Positions 1 through 13,874 of a stretch of 64,000 nt of DNA are shown here, piece after piece. The stretch comes from Mycogone perniciosa (lineage: Eukaryota; Ascomycota; Sordariomycetes; Hypocreales; Hypocreaceae). Numbering within the stretch: position 1 is the first letter of the stretch; every line of letters starts with the position of its first letter. The DNA lies in the NCBI GenBank assembly GCA_025331125.1, contig JAOALB010000139.1, positions 1-64,000 on the forward strand, read 5' to 3'. The notes below the pieces were generated by a model. The model did no database searches and was not told the DNA's origin. It saw nothing but the letters and a program-made list of their open reading frames with translations. Position numbers and translations under genes: made by a program.

Positions 1-3000
1 TAAAACTTTAAAGTTAATATTTTATACTATTAGCGAGAAATAAAACAATATATTAAAAAAAAAAAAAAAAAAAGTTAAAAAGAAAGTTAGGTTTTAAGCC
101 TATATTCAAAGTATATTAAAAGAGATAATGCCTTAATAGGGAGAAAGGGACCTATATATTAACCTTACACTAATACTAAGGCAAAATCACTATTGTATTT
201 ATTAACCTAATAACTGTAAAAGACTAAAGACTAAAGTATAAATAATATTAAATAAACCCTTAATACTAGTCTTAATAATACTTATAGCTAGTAGCTATTA
301 ATATCTATATTAATATAACCTAGTATAACTCTTTAAGTTAAATATATTAATATTTAATAAGCCTATAGCAGTAGCGCTATATAAGTAACTTAATTTAATA
401 AATATTTAAATATTTACTGCAATATTATTTATTTAGTTTTATAAAGACTTATTTACCTAGTATATAAAACTAATTTAGGCAGACTTAATAAAAGATATAT
501 AAAAGCAGGAATATAAAATATACCAACTATTAAAGCTTAATAAAGATACTTTCGCAAATATATTATAAAGACAGGGCAGCTTTATAGCAGTATAAGCACT
601 ATTCCTTTAAGCTTTTTACAAATTCCTTGTGCACTGCTATAGCAGAAAGCACCTTTAAAGGATATTAGAGTTTAATATTAATAAATTTATAAAAGTAAAG
701 CTAAAATTAATAAAAAATAATATTTAAAAGAAACTTTTAATTAACTATAAAATAAAGTTATTAGCTTCCTTTTATAATTAGTAAATAAGCTTCCCTTTAA
801 AAGATTATAAAATTATAAAATTAAGCTTTTATTAAAAAAGGAACTACTATATTAAAGGAACTGCTTAATATTACTAAGCGAACTTTAGGTTATAAAAAAA
901 TAGCTAGATAAAAACCTAGCTAAAGGATTTATTAAAAAATTTAAAGTAAGATATACTGCCCCTTTACTCTTTACTATAAAACCTAAAAGAGGCGTTTATA
1001 TTTATTAAAACTATTAAAGCTTTAATAATATTACTATAAAAAATCGCTACCTATTACTGTTAATCCAGGAAATATTAAATACTTTATATGATATTAGATT
1101 TTATATTAAGCTAAATATAATAGCCGCCTTTAATAAACTTAAAATTATAAAGGGATATAAATAAAAAATAGCTTTTATAACCTAGTTTAGGCTATTTAAA
1201 ACCTTTATTATACCTTTCAGCCTTAATAATACCCTAGCCTTTTTTTAATACTATATTAACTATACCTTATATAACTTACTTAATAAAACCTATATAGCCT
1301 ACTTTAATAATATTTTAGTTTACTTAGCTATATAAAAAGAATATTAATAATATATATAGGAAGCTATAAATAAATTAATTAATATAAGTCTTTAAGTTAA
1401 TATTAAAAAATATAAATTTAAGACAATAAAAATAAAGTATTTTAGCTTAATTATTATAAGTAATAGTATTAAAATAGACTTTAAGAAAATAGCTGCAATT
1501 ATAAATTAAAAAAAACCCTTAAACCTCTATAAACTTTAATATTTCCTAAGCTTTACGAATTTCTATTAGTAGTTTATTAAAGACATCTCTAATATCTATA
1601 AAGCCTTAAATAACCTTTTAAGAAAAGATATACTATAAAATTAAATAGAACTCTATACTACTGCATTCAACCGCCTTAAAACCCAGTTTATAACTGCCTT
1701 AATCCTCGCCTTCTTTAACTATAATAAAAAGACAGTCCTAAAAATAAATACCTTAAATTAAACATTTAATAATATTCTCTCCTAGTATAATAAAAATAAT
1801 ATCTTATAATTAATAGTATATTGTTTATTAAAGCATTTACCCGCTAAATGCAATTATAAAATTTATAATAAAAAACTACTAGCTATTATTAAATTATTAA
1901 AAGAATAGCGCTTTAAGCTTTAAAGTATAGAAAATAAATTCAAGATTATTATAGACTATAAAAACTTAAAATACTTTATAACTATTAAAGCATTAAATTA
2001 AAGATAAGTCTACTAATTTAAATTCTTATCCTAGTATAATTTCCAGATTATTTATTAGTTTAGGTTAAAAGCAGTTAAGTTTAATGCATTAAGCAGGAGA
2101 TTTTAAGATATCCCAGTAAAATTAAACTAAAACAATAACCAATTAAAAAAAAGAAAAAGAACTTTACTCTTAACAAGCCGCTTTAACCCCTATATTTATA
2201 TTAATATTACAGGAAGTATAAATAATAAAAACCTCCTCGCTATAATAACGAGCACTTTAATCCTAGACTTAAAGATATTAATTAATAGAATAGTTAATAA
2301 AGCCTATAAAATATTAAATATAATAAATATTATAATATAGGCGCTTTAAAACCTAGGTATTCGATAATAGCCTAAAAGTATTTAAAGTAACTTAAAGGCA
2401 GCTATATAAGACTTTTAAATCTACAGTAACCAAATATATTACTGGAAATAACTTTTCCTTCCGCTAATAAATAAAGCGAAAATATAGATTATATATTAAA
2501 TATACTCTTTTAAGCTAAAAAGATACTTAAAATAAATAAAAACGCTAAACCTTTTTAACTATATATATTAATAGCTGTAAGTATTAACTAATATTAATAC
2601 TTTTATTAAAGGTTATAACCTATACTTTTACATAAAGTTAAATAAATCCGCTCCTTTAAGATTTTTAAAACTATTACTAATATTATTTTAAGCTTAAAGT
2701 AATATTTTAATAAACTATATTACACTACTGCTTAACTATAACTAGCAGGGCTTAGTTTATAAAAATATCCTTATAGTAGTATACTGCTTAATAAAAATAT
2801 ACTATTTTATTGCTATTTATATATTTAATGCTAAAGAACTTGCCAATACCTTTATCTCGCGCGTCTATACTTTATATAAAGCCCTAGAAATAATTATATT
2901 AGACTAAGGTACCTAGTTTATATTTAAGTTCTAGAAGCAGCTAGTTTAATAACTTAAAATCTATTTTAAATATTCTTTAGCCTATTATTTAAAAATTAAT

Positions 3001-3986
3001 AGCTAGACTAAACAGTTAAATGCAGGGGTAAAGCAGTATTTTAAGCAGTTTATAAATTTTTATTAAAATAATTAGGTAGATTAGCTGCTATTTGCAGAGT
3101 TTGCCTAAAATAACTAAATATCTAAAATAATAAGAACCTTACTATTTTTTGCAAATTATAGTTTTTACTTATACTTAGGAATTAAGCCTTTAAACCCCTG
3201 CCCACTAAACCTATTTATTACTTAAAAGAGGAGTTTCTATAAAGTAAATACTATAGCTAAGCATTTCTAATAAATCCTAAATTAATTAAAAGCCTTTATA
3301 GTATAATTAATTACTTAATATAAAGCTGTAGCTAATATATTAAAAGAGGACTTATATTAATTTATAATTAGCGAAAAGGTATAGTTAAAGATTAAATACC
3401 TTAAAATAAACCGCCTAATAAAGAAGGGAGATAATAAATAGGTAAGCCTATATAAAATCCTTAATATATACTTTTAAGCCTGCTAACTTAAACTCCTTAA
3501 CTGCATCCGCATTTTCCTTATATTCTATAACTCTCTCTTTAAACTATTAGCAGTTAATAAAGCAGGTTAATAAATATATCTATTAAGATAAAATATTATT
3601 AATAAATAAAAGAATAAAAATATATAGGGATAAATCTTTAAAAGAGATAATAAAATAAATAAAATAATAGAAAAGTAGGAATTTAATAATATCCTTAACT
3701 GCTATAATAAAGATAGCCTATACTATTATATAGCCTGGAAATACTATACACTAAGCTAGCAACCCGCGAAAGACCTTAAAGGACAAGACGCTGCCTTTTT
3801 AAAATACTATATAAAAAACCCTAACAAGCCCAGCCTACCTGCCTAGGTTAAAAAAAGGAAAATAACTAATTAACTAGACCTACAATACAGTAGCCGTTTA
3901 TAACAAAATTAATATAATAAAAGGATTAAAATATATATAGTCTTAAAATAGCTATTTAAAGGTAAATAAAGTTTAAAAGGGGGGGG
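1..3986 (+). mobile_element. RIP-degenerated Ty3/gypsy-type LTR retrotransposon, internal region (pol with chromodomain), 5' part outside window
   Basis: No open frame survives, but translating through the stops shows a gypsy polymerase on the + strand. A reverse transcriptase lies near 1030-1420; its YxDD catalytic motif reads YFNN at about 1299-1310, both Asp codons having become Asn by G-to-A change. An integrase-like stretch lies near 2890-3200 (residues resembling GTQFTSKFWKQL and NGQTERVNA, with C-to-T and G-to-A losses). A C-terminal chromodomain-like stretch follows near 3650-3780 (resembling EWEFNNILNCHNED and WQPAKDLKG). The base composition is very AT-rich and full of TAA/TAG, as expected from RIP. 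The order RT, integrase, chromodomain fits chromoviruses. The gag end and 5' LTR are not in the window. It cannot encode a working protein. Confidence 0.8.
3975..3986 (+). other. Polypurine tract of the gypsy element
   Basis: An AAAAGGGGGGGG run directly precedes the presumed 3' LTR start (TACTATCACAGC at 3987, possibly TG..., with G changed to A). A purine run at this place primes plus-strand synthesis in LTR retroelements. It sits just after the chromodomain-like end of pol. Confidence 0.6.
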
Positions 3987-4331
3987 TACTATCACAGCAC
4001 CAAACCTGCCCTCTAATAACTTATTAGCATTATATATATCCTTACATAATAGCTTAGTCCTATACCTCCGAACCATATTCTTATAGCTTCTTGCCTTATT
4101 TAAGGCATAATAAAAATATTACCTTAACCTGCTGTTCCGTGTACTGTAATAATAGGAATCATGCTTTAAATAAAACTATAAAGCTATAGTTAAATAATAT
4201 AAAATTTAAAGATACTGTAAGTTATTTAATTATTATATTTATAATTAAAAGTAATTAATCATTTCCTTTATATACCCTAATAGCTATAAAACTATAAATA
4301 AAGTAATATATTAAAGGAAAACGCAGCTTAT
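3987..4331 (+). repeat. First part of the gypsy 3' LTR, interrupted by a LINE insertion
   Basis: The sequence begins right after the polypurine tract and runs to the left copy of the 15-bp duplication at 4317-4331. The rest of the LTR should resume after 10248, but its true end could not be fixed because no second LTR copy is in the window for comparison. Confidence 0.5.
4317..4331. repeat. Left copy of 15-bp target-site duplication (GAAAACGCAGCTTAT)
   Basis: This is identical to 10234-10248. The two copies bracket the LINE remnant exactly, and the A-rich (on the - strand) tail of the LINE abuts this copy, as expected for target-primed reverse transcription. Confidence 0.8.
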
Positions 4332-7300
4332 TTGTTTATTTGTTTGTTTTATTATTTATATCTATTAAGTAAACTAGTTATACAAATCCCTTATAGGCAA
4401 TAGGATATTAGGAGCTAGCGGCTTACGCCGCTGTTCACTAAGTTTTGATTTATAAAGGAAAAAGGGTTAAACTAGGTAGTATTAATCTATTTCCGCTAAA
4501 GGAGGACTATAAAGGTCCGCTTCCTCTATTAGTTTTTAAAAGGCCCTGCTTTTTATAGGTTTAAGTAGGTAAAAGAAGGGGGTCTCTTTTAAGGGGATAT
4601 CTAAAAGGAAAGGCTTAACTATTCTATATTCTGTAAAGTGGCCTTACCTTTTTAGTTTACTGCATTTGCAGATAAACTCTCTATTATATCTAAAGCGTTT
4701 ATAGTATTCCTGGAAATCCCTATATCCCGATTTTTCTGCTAAAAGCCTATAGAGGATAAAGTATAGGAGTTTAAGCTTTAAGGGGAGGCTAGGGCTTTAA
4801 GTCCCTACCGTTTATAGCCCTCTAGGGTCTTATTAAGCTAGTCCTATTCCTTTATCTCTACAACTTCTTTTTTAATCTATCTTTTAATATATATAATTAT
4901 AGCCTAGTTTTATAGTATAGCAGGGAGGGCTGCACTTTACTTAACTAAATAGTCAGCCTATTTATTGCCTATAATATCTTTATATCCTAAAACCTATAAA
5001 ATAATAGTCCTATAAGGCAAGATATTTTATACTAGTTTCTGGAAGTATATATATACTCTTTATATAAATAGTAAAGGCTTACTAAACAGCCTATTAATAA
5101 TTAATAAGTTATTTAAAAAAAAGAAAGCTATTTAAATTATATAGTCTTCCTTTATACGTCTAGCTATTAACTCTATAGCCTTTAAAGTAGCCTATACCTT
5201 TATATTATAAACCTTTATATTATTAAAGCGTTTAATATTTATAGTTACTTTTACTTTATAGTAGGCAACTGCTCCCTAGCCTATATTCCCTTTTATTTAA
5301 AACCTATTAAAGTAGGCTAAAACTAAATAAGGGGGGAGGGAGTTAATTAACTTTAGGTATTTCTTTACTGCAGCTAGTTTACTTATACTTTTTAAGTCAG
5401 GACTAGGGAGAATATATAGGGACTTTTTAGCGAAAAGGGTAGGTTTAATGGTTCTGCTAACTAAGGTAATAGTGCGCTAAAGTTTAGTTTATAATAGTTA
5501 AGGAGGGAGTTTCTTATTAATATATTAACTGATTAGGTAGTTTTAATCTAGTCCTGCAAATCTTACTGCGCATTTAAGTTAGGCTTATATTACGGCAACG
5601 CTAGCTATAGGGACCCTTAACTCTCTATATAGGATAGGAATACTTATAGTCTTTTAGATTAAAAGGACTGCTTTTACTGTAGTTTTAAAGGCTTTATTTA
5701 TTTTATTTATTAGGCTGGATACTTTTATATTTACCTGCTTAATAAGGTTAATTTACAATTATTATTTATATCCCAGCTATTATACTTTTATCCTATATAG
5801 GGTAATAAAGAGGATATAAGCCTTTATAGCTTATACTATAGCTTTAAAAGGTAAGCCTTTTTAAATTTTATTAAGTGATTTAAAAAAGTTAAAGACTTTA
5901 TATACTTTACTTGCAAGCGTTTTTATATATTTTTTAAAAAAGAGTTTTAAGTTAAAGTAAACCTTTAGCTATTAAATATCCTTTTTAGGCTAGACTGGTT
6001 TTCCCTTTATTATAATGCCTTTTTTATAAATCTGGCCTTTTATATAGTAGAAGTGCAGTAGTTCGGCTTTAGTGTAGTTAAAGGATATTGCATTTTTTAC
6101 TCCTTACTTTAGTATTTTATTAAGCGCCTACTGTATAAGGGTGGCTGTTTCTTAGGTAGACCCCTTTATAATAAATATAGCAATATTGTTAGTATACCTG
6201 AAATGAGATTATTAATCTTTAAGCTGGAGGATTAGGCTAAAGTATAGTATTAATATAATAAAGGAGATAAAGGATTTTTATAAGGCACTGTATTTAAAGG
6301 TAAGGTTTAGTAAGTTAATCCTGTCTCCTTTATAGATAGAAGCGGTTTTATTGCTTATAAAGGACTCTAAGTATTTTATAAACTAGACGGGCTATCTTTA
6401 TTGCTTAAACTATAAGACTAGTTTATTCTTTATAATAATATTAAAGGCCTTAGAGATATTAAAGGTAAATAAAGTTGCGACCTCCCTTTTATTTAAAGCA
6501 ACTTTAATATTATAAATTAAGTAGGCGATTAAGTTTATAGCTGCTCTTTTAAAGAGGGCTTTAAAGTATTATTTTAAGAGGATTTTATATTTAAATGCTA
6601 AAAGGGATATCCTTTTAATAAATAGTCTTTTAAAGCCTTTTCCTATATAAAACAGCAGTAAAATAAGTCTAAAAGCTTTATAGTTTATATAGTCGGGTTT
6701 ACTAAGCTTAAAGATAATAATAATTTTAGTATTTTTAAAGGGGAGGGGGTAATACTTTAACTTTAAGTAGCCTTTAAAAAGGTTTATAATAAACTTTTTA
6801 ATAGCGGGCTATATATAGTGTAAAAGGGTAACTGATATACTATCCGCGCTAAGTATAGTATTCCCTGCTTTAATTATAGCCTTTTTTGCCTCCTCTTTAA
6901 TAACTGTTTTATTTTATAGTATTTAGGGGTTTTTTAATGCTTAGGGTTTTTATAGGTTTTTAATATTTCTTTCAGCTCCCTTTTACTGCAGTAGGTATTC
7001 TTTAAAAAAAGCTGTTTACTCTTTAAAGTCTAAAATACTCCTATCGCTATTTATTAAAGGGGGGGGTTAGAAATAGTCTATAGCTTTACGCTATTTAATT
7101 ACCTCCTAAATGCCCTTGCCTAGGCTGGCTTCAGCTATAATTTTATCTTAATGGTTGCGTTTTTTATATTTAATAGTATTATATAGTATTTTCCTTGCCT
7201 TAAACTATTTATTAGTTTTAAAGGGCGCCGCGATATAAGCCAAGTAGGCTGTCTAGTAATCTTTATCCTATTAAAAGGCGCTATATCTATTTTAATATCT

Positions 7301-10233
7301 CTTTTTGCCTACTAACTATATATAATCTATAAAAAGTCTTTAAAGTACTTATATAGCTGTATTTAAGTCTCCTGTAGTTAGATTAGTTGCGTTTACTTTT
7401 AAAAGGAGCTAGGTATATATATATATTAGCTGGCTAAACCTTTATAGGCTTTTAAAAAGGATATATTTCTTTCCTATATCAGCTATCGGCTAAATAAAGC
7501 TTAAAATTATAATAGTAACTGTATAGTAGTCTAAGCCTATATTTAGGTTTTTTGCAATAGTTATCGATATAGGGCAGTTAAAGAAAATAAAGTTAATACA
7601 TTTTCTAGAGTTATTTATAAGGGCGTCTATAAAGGCTAGGATTAGGTTATACCTATCCGCTTATTTAGCTAGTCTATTGCCTGCAGCGTTTAAAATTTAG
7701 CCTAATTGCTATATCTAGTATAATATATCAAAGTCTCTTATAATAATTAAATTTAAAGGGGGCTAACCTTACCTTTTAAAAGTTTCTATTATAGTATTAA
7801 AGGTAGCCTTATAGTAAATGTTAATAATAATATAGCTGCAGGCTTTTATTTAATAGACGCAATTGCTTTTTAGTTTTAAAGGCGAAAGTTATTAGTATAG
7901 TAGATTTAGTGATTTTTTAATATATATAAAGATAAAGGGTTTAGTCTCCCTCTAGTTATTAAATAGGTTAAATACTTAAAAGTTAAAGTAAGATTTTATC
8001 TGTCTCTTAAATAATATAATATCCTAATAAATCTATAGCTTTTAAATAAATATAATATTAAAGCTGTTTTTTTAAGCCAGTAAAAGGGCTATATTATAAT
8101 ACTATCCCTGTTTTCTTATATTAGCCTAAAAGATTTTTAGGCTAGAGTTCTTTTAGTAGTTTCAATAAAGTCTATTATTTATAGATTAAACTTATAGGGT
8201 TTATTTCTTTTAAGGGATTCCTTTAAAGCGTTATCTATAAAGTTGTCTAGATTAGTAACCTTTACTGCAGAGCAGGCTAGTAAACTTTCCTTTAATAAGC
8301 TATTAAGGATATTTATTAAATTGATTTTATTTTAAAGGGGCTTTATTGCGGGGGCAGGGGGTATTATCCTGCCTAGAAAGAGGGGTCTTTAAATTTAGGC
8401 CCTAAGAGTAGTAAAAGATCTGGCTAGGGCGGCCTAAAAAGCTCCTCCCCTAGATATACTAAGATTAGGCTTAAGGGCAGGGGGGCTAAGGTTTTTTTTT
8501 TAAAATTCCTAAGTCCTGAGTTCTTTAATGCCCTTAAATTATTCTTTAATAGTATATACTTTTACGCTATTTTTAATAGTTAAGTATATATAGCAGTTTA
8601 AAGTATCGGATTAGTAAAATTTAAAGCAGTTAATATATTAAGTAAGGTTATTGCAGTTTTTATTTCTATTAATATATTAAAAGGCAGGTTTACTGCACTT
8701 TTTGCAGCGCGCAGTTTTAATATACCTTTAAGGATTATAAAAGCTAAGGCATTTATTATATTAAATTACCTATACCTTTTAAGTCTGGAACTCCGCTAAG
8801 GCTAAGCAGTTAAATAGTTTAAAGCCTATTTTAACTTCCTCTTTAAAAGAGATAAAGTAATAGCAGGTATTAATAGTCTCGCTAAAAGGGGCCTTTTAAT
8901 AAAAGACTAAGGGTTTTTTAGACTTAGCGCTCTTTTAAGCTTTAATTAAGACTAGCGCGTTAATAGGGAAAGTGCTTAAAGTATCAGTATAGTATTTAAG
9001 AACGCTTTATATAAGAAAACTCCTTTATATATATACTTTTTTAATCTTTAAACTACTAGCCTTTACAGTTAAAGTTAAGGCAAAGATTTTTTTTTTAATA
9101 TTTTCTATTTTAGTTTAAAGTATAAACTTAGACTTTATTTTTTAAAAGTAAATAATATCTTTGCTTTTAAAGTTGCTAATTTTAATAACCTTTTACTTAG
9201 CGCTAATAGCAGTAATCTTTTTCTAGCTATAATTTAAGGGGACTTAGAGGAAGATTTTATTATTAGTCTTTAAAGTAGTTTTTGCCTGTTTTTATTTATT
9301 TTTATAAGCAATAAAGGCTAGCCCGCTATTGCTTTAAAGGGAAGGTTTATTTCTATTTCCTTATATCGAGGAGTTTTTATTTATACCTATAGCTGCAATT
9401 ATAGCCTATATAACCTATTTTAGGCTATTAGCTAGTAAAGGGGTTCCTGCGCTAGTTTTATTTAAGGGCTGAGGCTTAATATACTGTTGTTTGTTATTTT
9501 AGCGGGGCCTTTTATTGACTGATTAGATAGTTAATAGTTAAGCAGGAGGGAAGTTCCTGCCCGATTTTTCAAGGTCTATAAAGGCCCTTAGGGAAAAAAG
9601 GTTTTTAAGGGTATTAGAGAGGGCTTTACTCGCCAGTATAGCTGCTAAGAAATAGTGCTTTCTTTAATATTTAGCTAGATAATTATTAATAGCTTAGGCT
9701 ACTAAAAGTAATACTTCCTGCCTAGCCCTTTAAATTAAGTTAATTTCTTTAATTTAAGTAAAGATTTTAGGTACTGTATTTAACTACTTTCTATTTATAA
9801 AGGTAAAGGCTTTTATCAGCCTGCTTTAAAGGGAAGAAAAGAGGCTTTTTTAAGTCCCTTTTAAAAAGAGAGAGACGCTAGGTTTTAAGTTAGAATTAAA
9901 ATTAAGTCTAGGGACGTCAGTTTCGATATATTTATCGTTAATGCAGCGTTTTTTAAGCGTAAATAAAAGGACTGTAGTCTCCCTTTACCTTAGGAGTAAA
10001 AGGGTGCCCTTTTTCTCGAGTCGCTAAAGTGCTGCCTGCCCGGCAGCAGTAAGGTTTAGTTATCTTTAGTTTACTTAAAGTCTAATAGCATTCGCTATCT
10101 TTCTTTAAATGCCTAGGAGGGGCGAGAGAGTATTATTAGGCTTGTTTTTCTTAATAGCTACTTAAGAGGTTATAGAGTTTTGGTAAGTAGGCACCTAAAA
10201 GGTAGGGTACCTGTAAGTATAGGAGGGAAGCTT
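4332..10233 (-). mobile_element. RIP-degenerated non-LTR retrotransposon (LINE, probably Tad1-like)
   Basis: The remnant is 5.9 kb long and oriented on the - strand. From 5' (high coordinates) it shows a Cys-rich zinc-knuckle-like stretch near 8680-8720 (RCKKCSKP), typical of the first LINE ORF. A reverse transcriptase follows, whose YxDD motif now reads YTNN near 6180-6205 with NIAIFII behind it, and a stretch resembling FDYTKTELLHF near 6040-6085. The - strand 3' end at 4332 onwards is an A-rich tail (AAACAAACAAATAAACAAA). Every frame is broken by RIP-type transitions. A zinc-knuckle ORF plus RT suggests the Tad1 group; this was judged by eye, without a database search. It is flanked by a perfect 15-bp target-site duplication. 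Confidence 0.75.
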
Positions 10234-10248
10234 GAAAACGCAGCTTAT
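10234..10248. repeat. Right copy of 15-bp target-site duplication
   Basis: This is an exact match to 4317-4331 and lies at the 5' side of the LINE. That the two copies stay identical although the surroundings are heavily mutated suggests that RIP acted little on this short single-copy stretch, or before the insertion. Confidence 0.8.
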
Positions 10249-10930
10249 ATTATATTAAACTAAATCTATTTATTTATCTTTATAGTTTTATACTTTCCCA
10301 ATTTAATAGTTACTTAAATCAATAATTAACTTTTCTTAAGTAAACTAGTAAAAAAGAGTGTAAATCTATTAAATATATTAATTACCGTTATAATAAAACT
10401 ATATTTCTTTACTAATATATTACTTATATTAACTATATTATAAATTAATAGTTAAATATAATACCAATAGTTAATTAGTTTTTAAAATCTTATATATTCA
10501 AAGATTTCAGTAATTATTATATATATAGTCTAGCTTATATAATAGTAAAGGACCTTTAAAGTTTTTAGTTTCTTAAAATATTTATTTTAATATTTAGTTT
10601 AATGCCGCTACCTTAAACGTAATAATATAAATTAAAAGGCTTGAAAATAAAGCTAATTTAACTTAGAAAACGTTAATTAATATACTTTATTTAATCCTAA
10701 AAACAGTAATTAACTTAGCTTTAATTAACCTAATTTATACTATATCCCTAATTAGGAATTTATCCCTAATAGTAGTTAAGACAATAAAAATAACTATAAT
10801 TTTAATTTTAATTTTAATCTTTATAAGGGTAAATATTATAATAATAATACCGTTAATAATAAAATAGATTAAACCTACTATAGTAATAAAAGCTATAGTT
10901 AAGGGAACTAAAGGATAGATTGTGTTTTTG
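10249..10930. repeat. AT-rich RIP-affected sequence, probable continuation of the interrupted LTR and unknown remnant
   Basis: The composition is like the transposon block and there is no readable frame. The first part should be the second half of the gypsy LTR, resuming after the LINE target-site duplication. The rest could not be assigned. Composition returns to normal within the next couple of hundred bases. Confidence 0.45.
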
Positions 10931-11665
10931 GGAGGCAGTATTTAATATATATAAATAGTGTATTGTCCTTTTCCTTCCTTCCTTCCCTGTTTATCTGCAT
11001 TTTGTATGTTATACAATATATAATTTAATTATTTATTAATTTCTCCATATTAAATAATCCTCTCTTAGCAATTTTACGTCCCTTCCAAATAGAAACGTTA
11101 CTGTAATTCTGGGTTAATGCTTGTAGATCAGCCCAATTGGCTTATCCATAATTCCATACCGTTACATACAAAGAACGCCAAACAGACTCCAATGCCTATA
11201 AGATCTCAAAGGAGCTCAATGTGGTTCATTAAAAATGGTGTCATTGACCATGGACCTTTTGACTACGCGAGATTAACCATTATTAACATTTGGAAAATAC
11301 TCTTCGACCTTAATATGTCTCCACCAGACTTACCAAGCCTTTGGTATCTGTCCCAAAGGCGAATCGAAAGCCATACTCCATAAATTGTCAACAGTATCAA
11401 GGGCCGCATCAGAAATCAAGTTAACTGGCCTGTAATCCGATACAAGAATTTTAATATCAATAGTGATAAGAAGTCGTTGTCTCGTTTGTGCCCCGTAGCG
11501 TCTTAGTTAGTAAAATGTCGTGATGCAAGCTAGGGGCTTCAGGCATCTCAATTTCAATGCCAACTATACTTCGTATTCATCTCCAGTAAAACATGCCTAT
11601 AGAGGTTTGTTCCCTAATCTTTTATGCCTTTTCTGGCTAGCCCATTTTAATACCTGTGGAAGTAG

Positions 11666-11674
11666 TACTCCGTA
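11666..11674. repeat. TACTCCGTA motif
   Basis: This is one of six exact intergenic copies in the window (others at 13866, 47410, 47923, 51886 and 56077). It lies inside a local inverted context, GTACTCCGTAC. The function is unknown: it may be a regulator site or a dispersed short repeat. Confidence 0.5.
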
Positions 11675-13858
11675 CGGGGTACTCGTTGGCGTAATCATTA
11701 CTCGTACAAATAAGAGTGAAGATGCTTAACGACGGTCCACCGCGTGTTCCCCGTACTAGTTTTAGTTATCATGCGGTCGTCGCGTAACGCGGTTCCATAG
11801 TTACCCATCGGCTCGCCCGTTTGGGGCCAACTTTCGCGGAAGCTTGGCCGTTGCCGCAAAAGCCGATGGGTAGTCCGAACACATCACTGGGGCGTTCGAG
11901 GCACCAGACGTCCACTCAATTCCACGGTGTCCTATGTGTTTTTTGACTTGGCCCCCCATCCTAATTGGTTTCCCATCCAGCCATTTTATCATAGAAGGAG
12001 AACGTCGCGCGTTCTGTTTCACCTAACGTAAGTCCACTGACTCGCTTGCATATCTGATTCAAATGATTCCAAAAACTAGACCGACATTATCCGACAGGTT
12101 GCTGGACTTAAACTCATTCTGCCATGTCGGATCGTGTATACAGTTTCGCTTATAGGATATACATCTCAATTCATTACCCTCATATGCCATAGCTTTCAAA
12201 TTTCATCAAGTCACAACCTGCAACTTACAACCGAGACGATCCTGTTTCTGCCCTTGGTAGTGGCCGTGACCGGTCTGGCAGTCATCACGTCACCCACATC
12301 TCTGAATATAGGTCACTAGCGTGCAATACTGTTCCCAAGTGTCCATTATTCCTCACCTCATCCACTTTTACGAGGATGTGTATTCTTTAACCTGTCTGGG
12401 AGAGTCATCAATTCTGTAAAACTTGAACGTTCAGTACGAGTACTGAGACATAGGGGGCGTCCATGTACTAGTGCTGCGTCCATTGTAATCAAATTGAGTC
12501 CGCAACCCATGCTTTCGTTATGAGAGGTCTCGGCTATATCACGTGGTCCATAATCTGTATGCCTATCATAACGCAGCGTGAACAACAAGATACTCTCCAC
12601 AATACTCATACCAGCTCTAACATCAAATGGCGATTGGACGAGGCCATAACCAGCCAGATGACCAGGCTCGCCGTAGCATTCAAGATATCGAATATTTGGA
12701 TGGTCATCAAGAAGTCTATATCGTGCCATCGGCTTGAGAAGAGGTATTTAGATAATACGCCGTTCTATCCGTACGATAAGACCGATTGTCACGTAGACCA
12801 CGTTCTCAAGACGGGCTACAATGTCCACACAAAGCTTCGGCGCTAATTGTATTACGCCCAATGTACAATTCGGGTTAATTGATGAGCAGTCAGCTCAGAT
12901 AGATATCGCAGTGTAAACCGTTATACCAGACCAGCAAAAGTGAAGTATACACCTCAGCAATTGTAGCTAATAGTGTATGTTATATTGCATTTGACACAGT
13001 GTTTGAGCATGTGTTTGACATAACTGCCAAGCCTTCGAAACCTTGACATTATTTTGTCCATGCTTGTTCCTCTCTTTTTAGTAAATGCGGGTCTAACAAT
13101 TGAGATGGGCTCATCAAAACATAAAGATCAGTCTGGACGCGTATGGCCCGAGGCTAGTGCCTGGCCACAATTTCTGTGTATAGGGATAGTTGCTATGACA
13201 ATTATTATAGCAGAAGAGAGGCTATCGCCAAAGGATTGGTGGTCAGCACCAGTCAGGTGTGGCGTCAGACTTTGCACCACTAACGGTGACTTTGGGGGGA
13301 TTATTGAGGTGATAACCAACGATTGTATCTTTACTAACCGGGCGGATGTTCTATGGAATTTACTAGTAATCTGTATGAATATGAAGGCATAGAACCTGTT
13401 TTGTCTCAAAGGATAAGACTGCATAGTAGTGGCAAGGGCTGTATGCAATATGTAGACGGCTAATGATGGGAAATTTCTATATATCTGTGGAATTACTTTT
13501 TTGAAGATTCACTAAAAGTATTATGTAAGTATATGTACGACCTATACAAGTACCTGTCTACCTTAAGCTACTGTCGATTTTAACGCAGAAGATGGCGTGA
13601 GAGTATGAATAGCTGGAGCTACTCTCGTTATTAGAACTAGCTATTATTTGTGCAGTGGGATATAACCTATAGAACACAACATTCGTACGAGGGCCTCAAT
13701 GTGACCCCTTCGTTATAATGCCGTAATCATATCGTATTCGAGTCTTAGGCCTAACTGTCGCTAGATGGTCAGGAAGTGGCGGAGCATGCCGTTGGAATAA
13801 GCTAATTCCCCGTGATGTAGATCTATTCCCAATATTGATACGACTACATCGCAAAAGG

Positions 13859-13874
13859 TACGAAGTACTCCGTA
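13859..13874. repeat. 16-bp repeat TACGAAGTACTCCGTA, copy 1
   Basis: The exact 16-mer occurs again at 56070-56085. It contains the 9-mer TACTCCGTA plus an upstream TACGAAGTA, which also appears (with no TACTCCGTA behind it) around 61791 and 61923. It lies about 230 bp beyond the 3' end of the NRPS gene. Confidence 0.55.

Noticed and set aside
1..10900. Centromere or AT-rich origin
   Set aside because: Reverse transcriptase, integrase and zinc-knuckle remnants explain the sequence as mutated transposons. A centromere cannot be told from one such block.
12358..12729. 123-codon - strand ORF in the gene-poor stretch
   Set aside because: No recognisable motif, overlapped by a similar-length ORF on the other strand, and no introns join it to further coding sequence.
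13054..13448. Overlapping 112- and 106-codon ORFs on opposite strands
   Set aside because: Neither resembles a known family; chance frames are the simpler reading.
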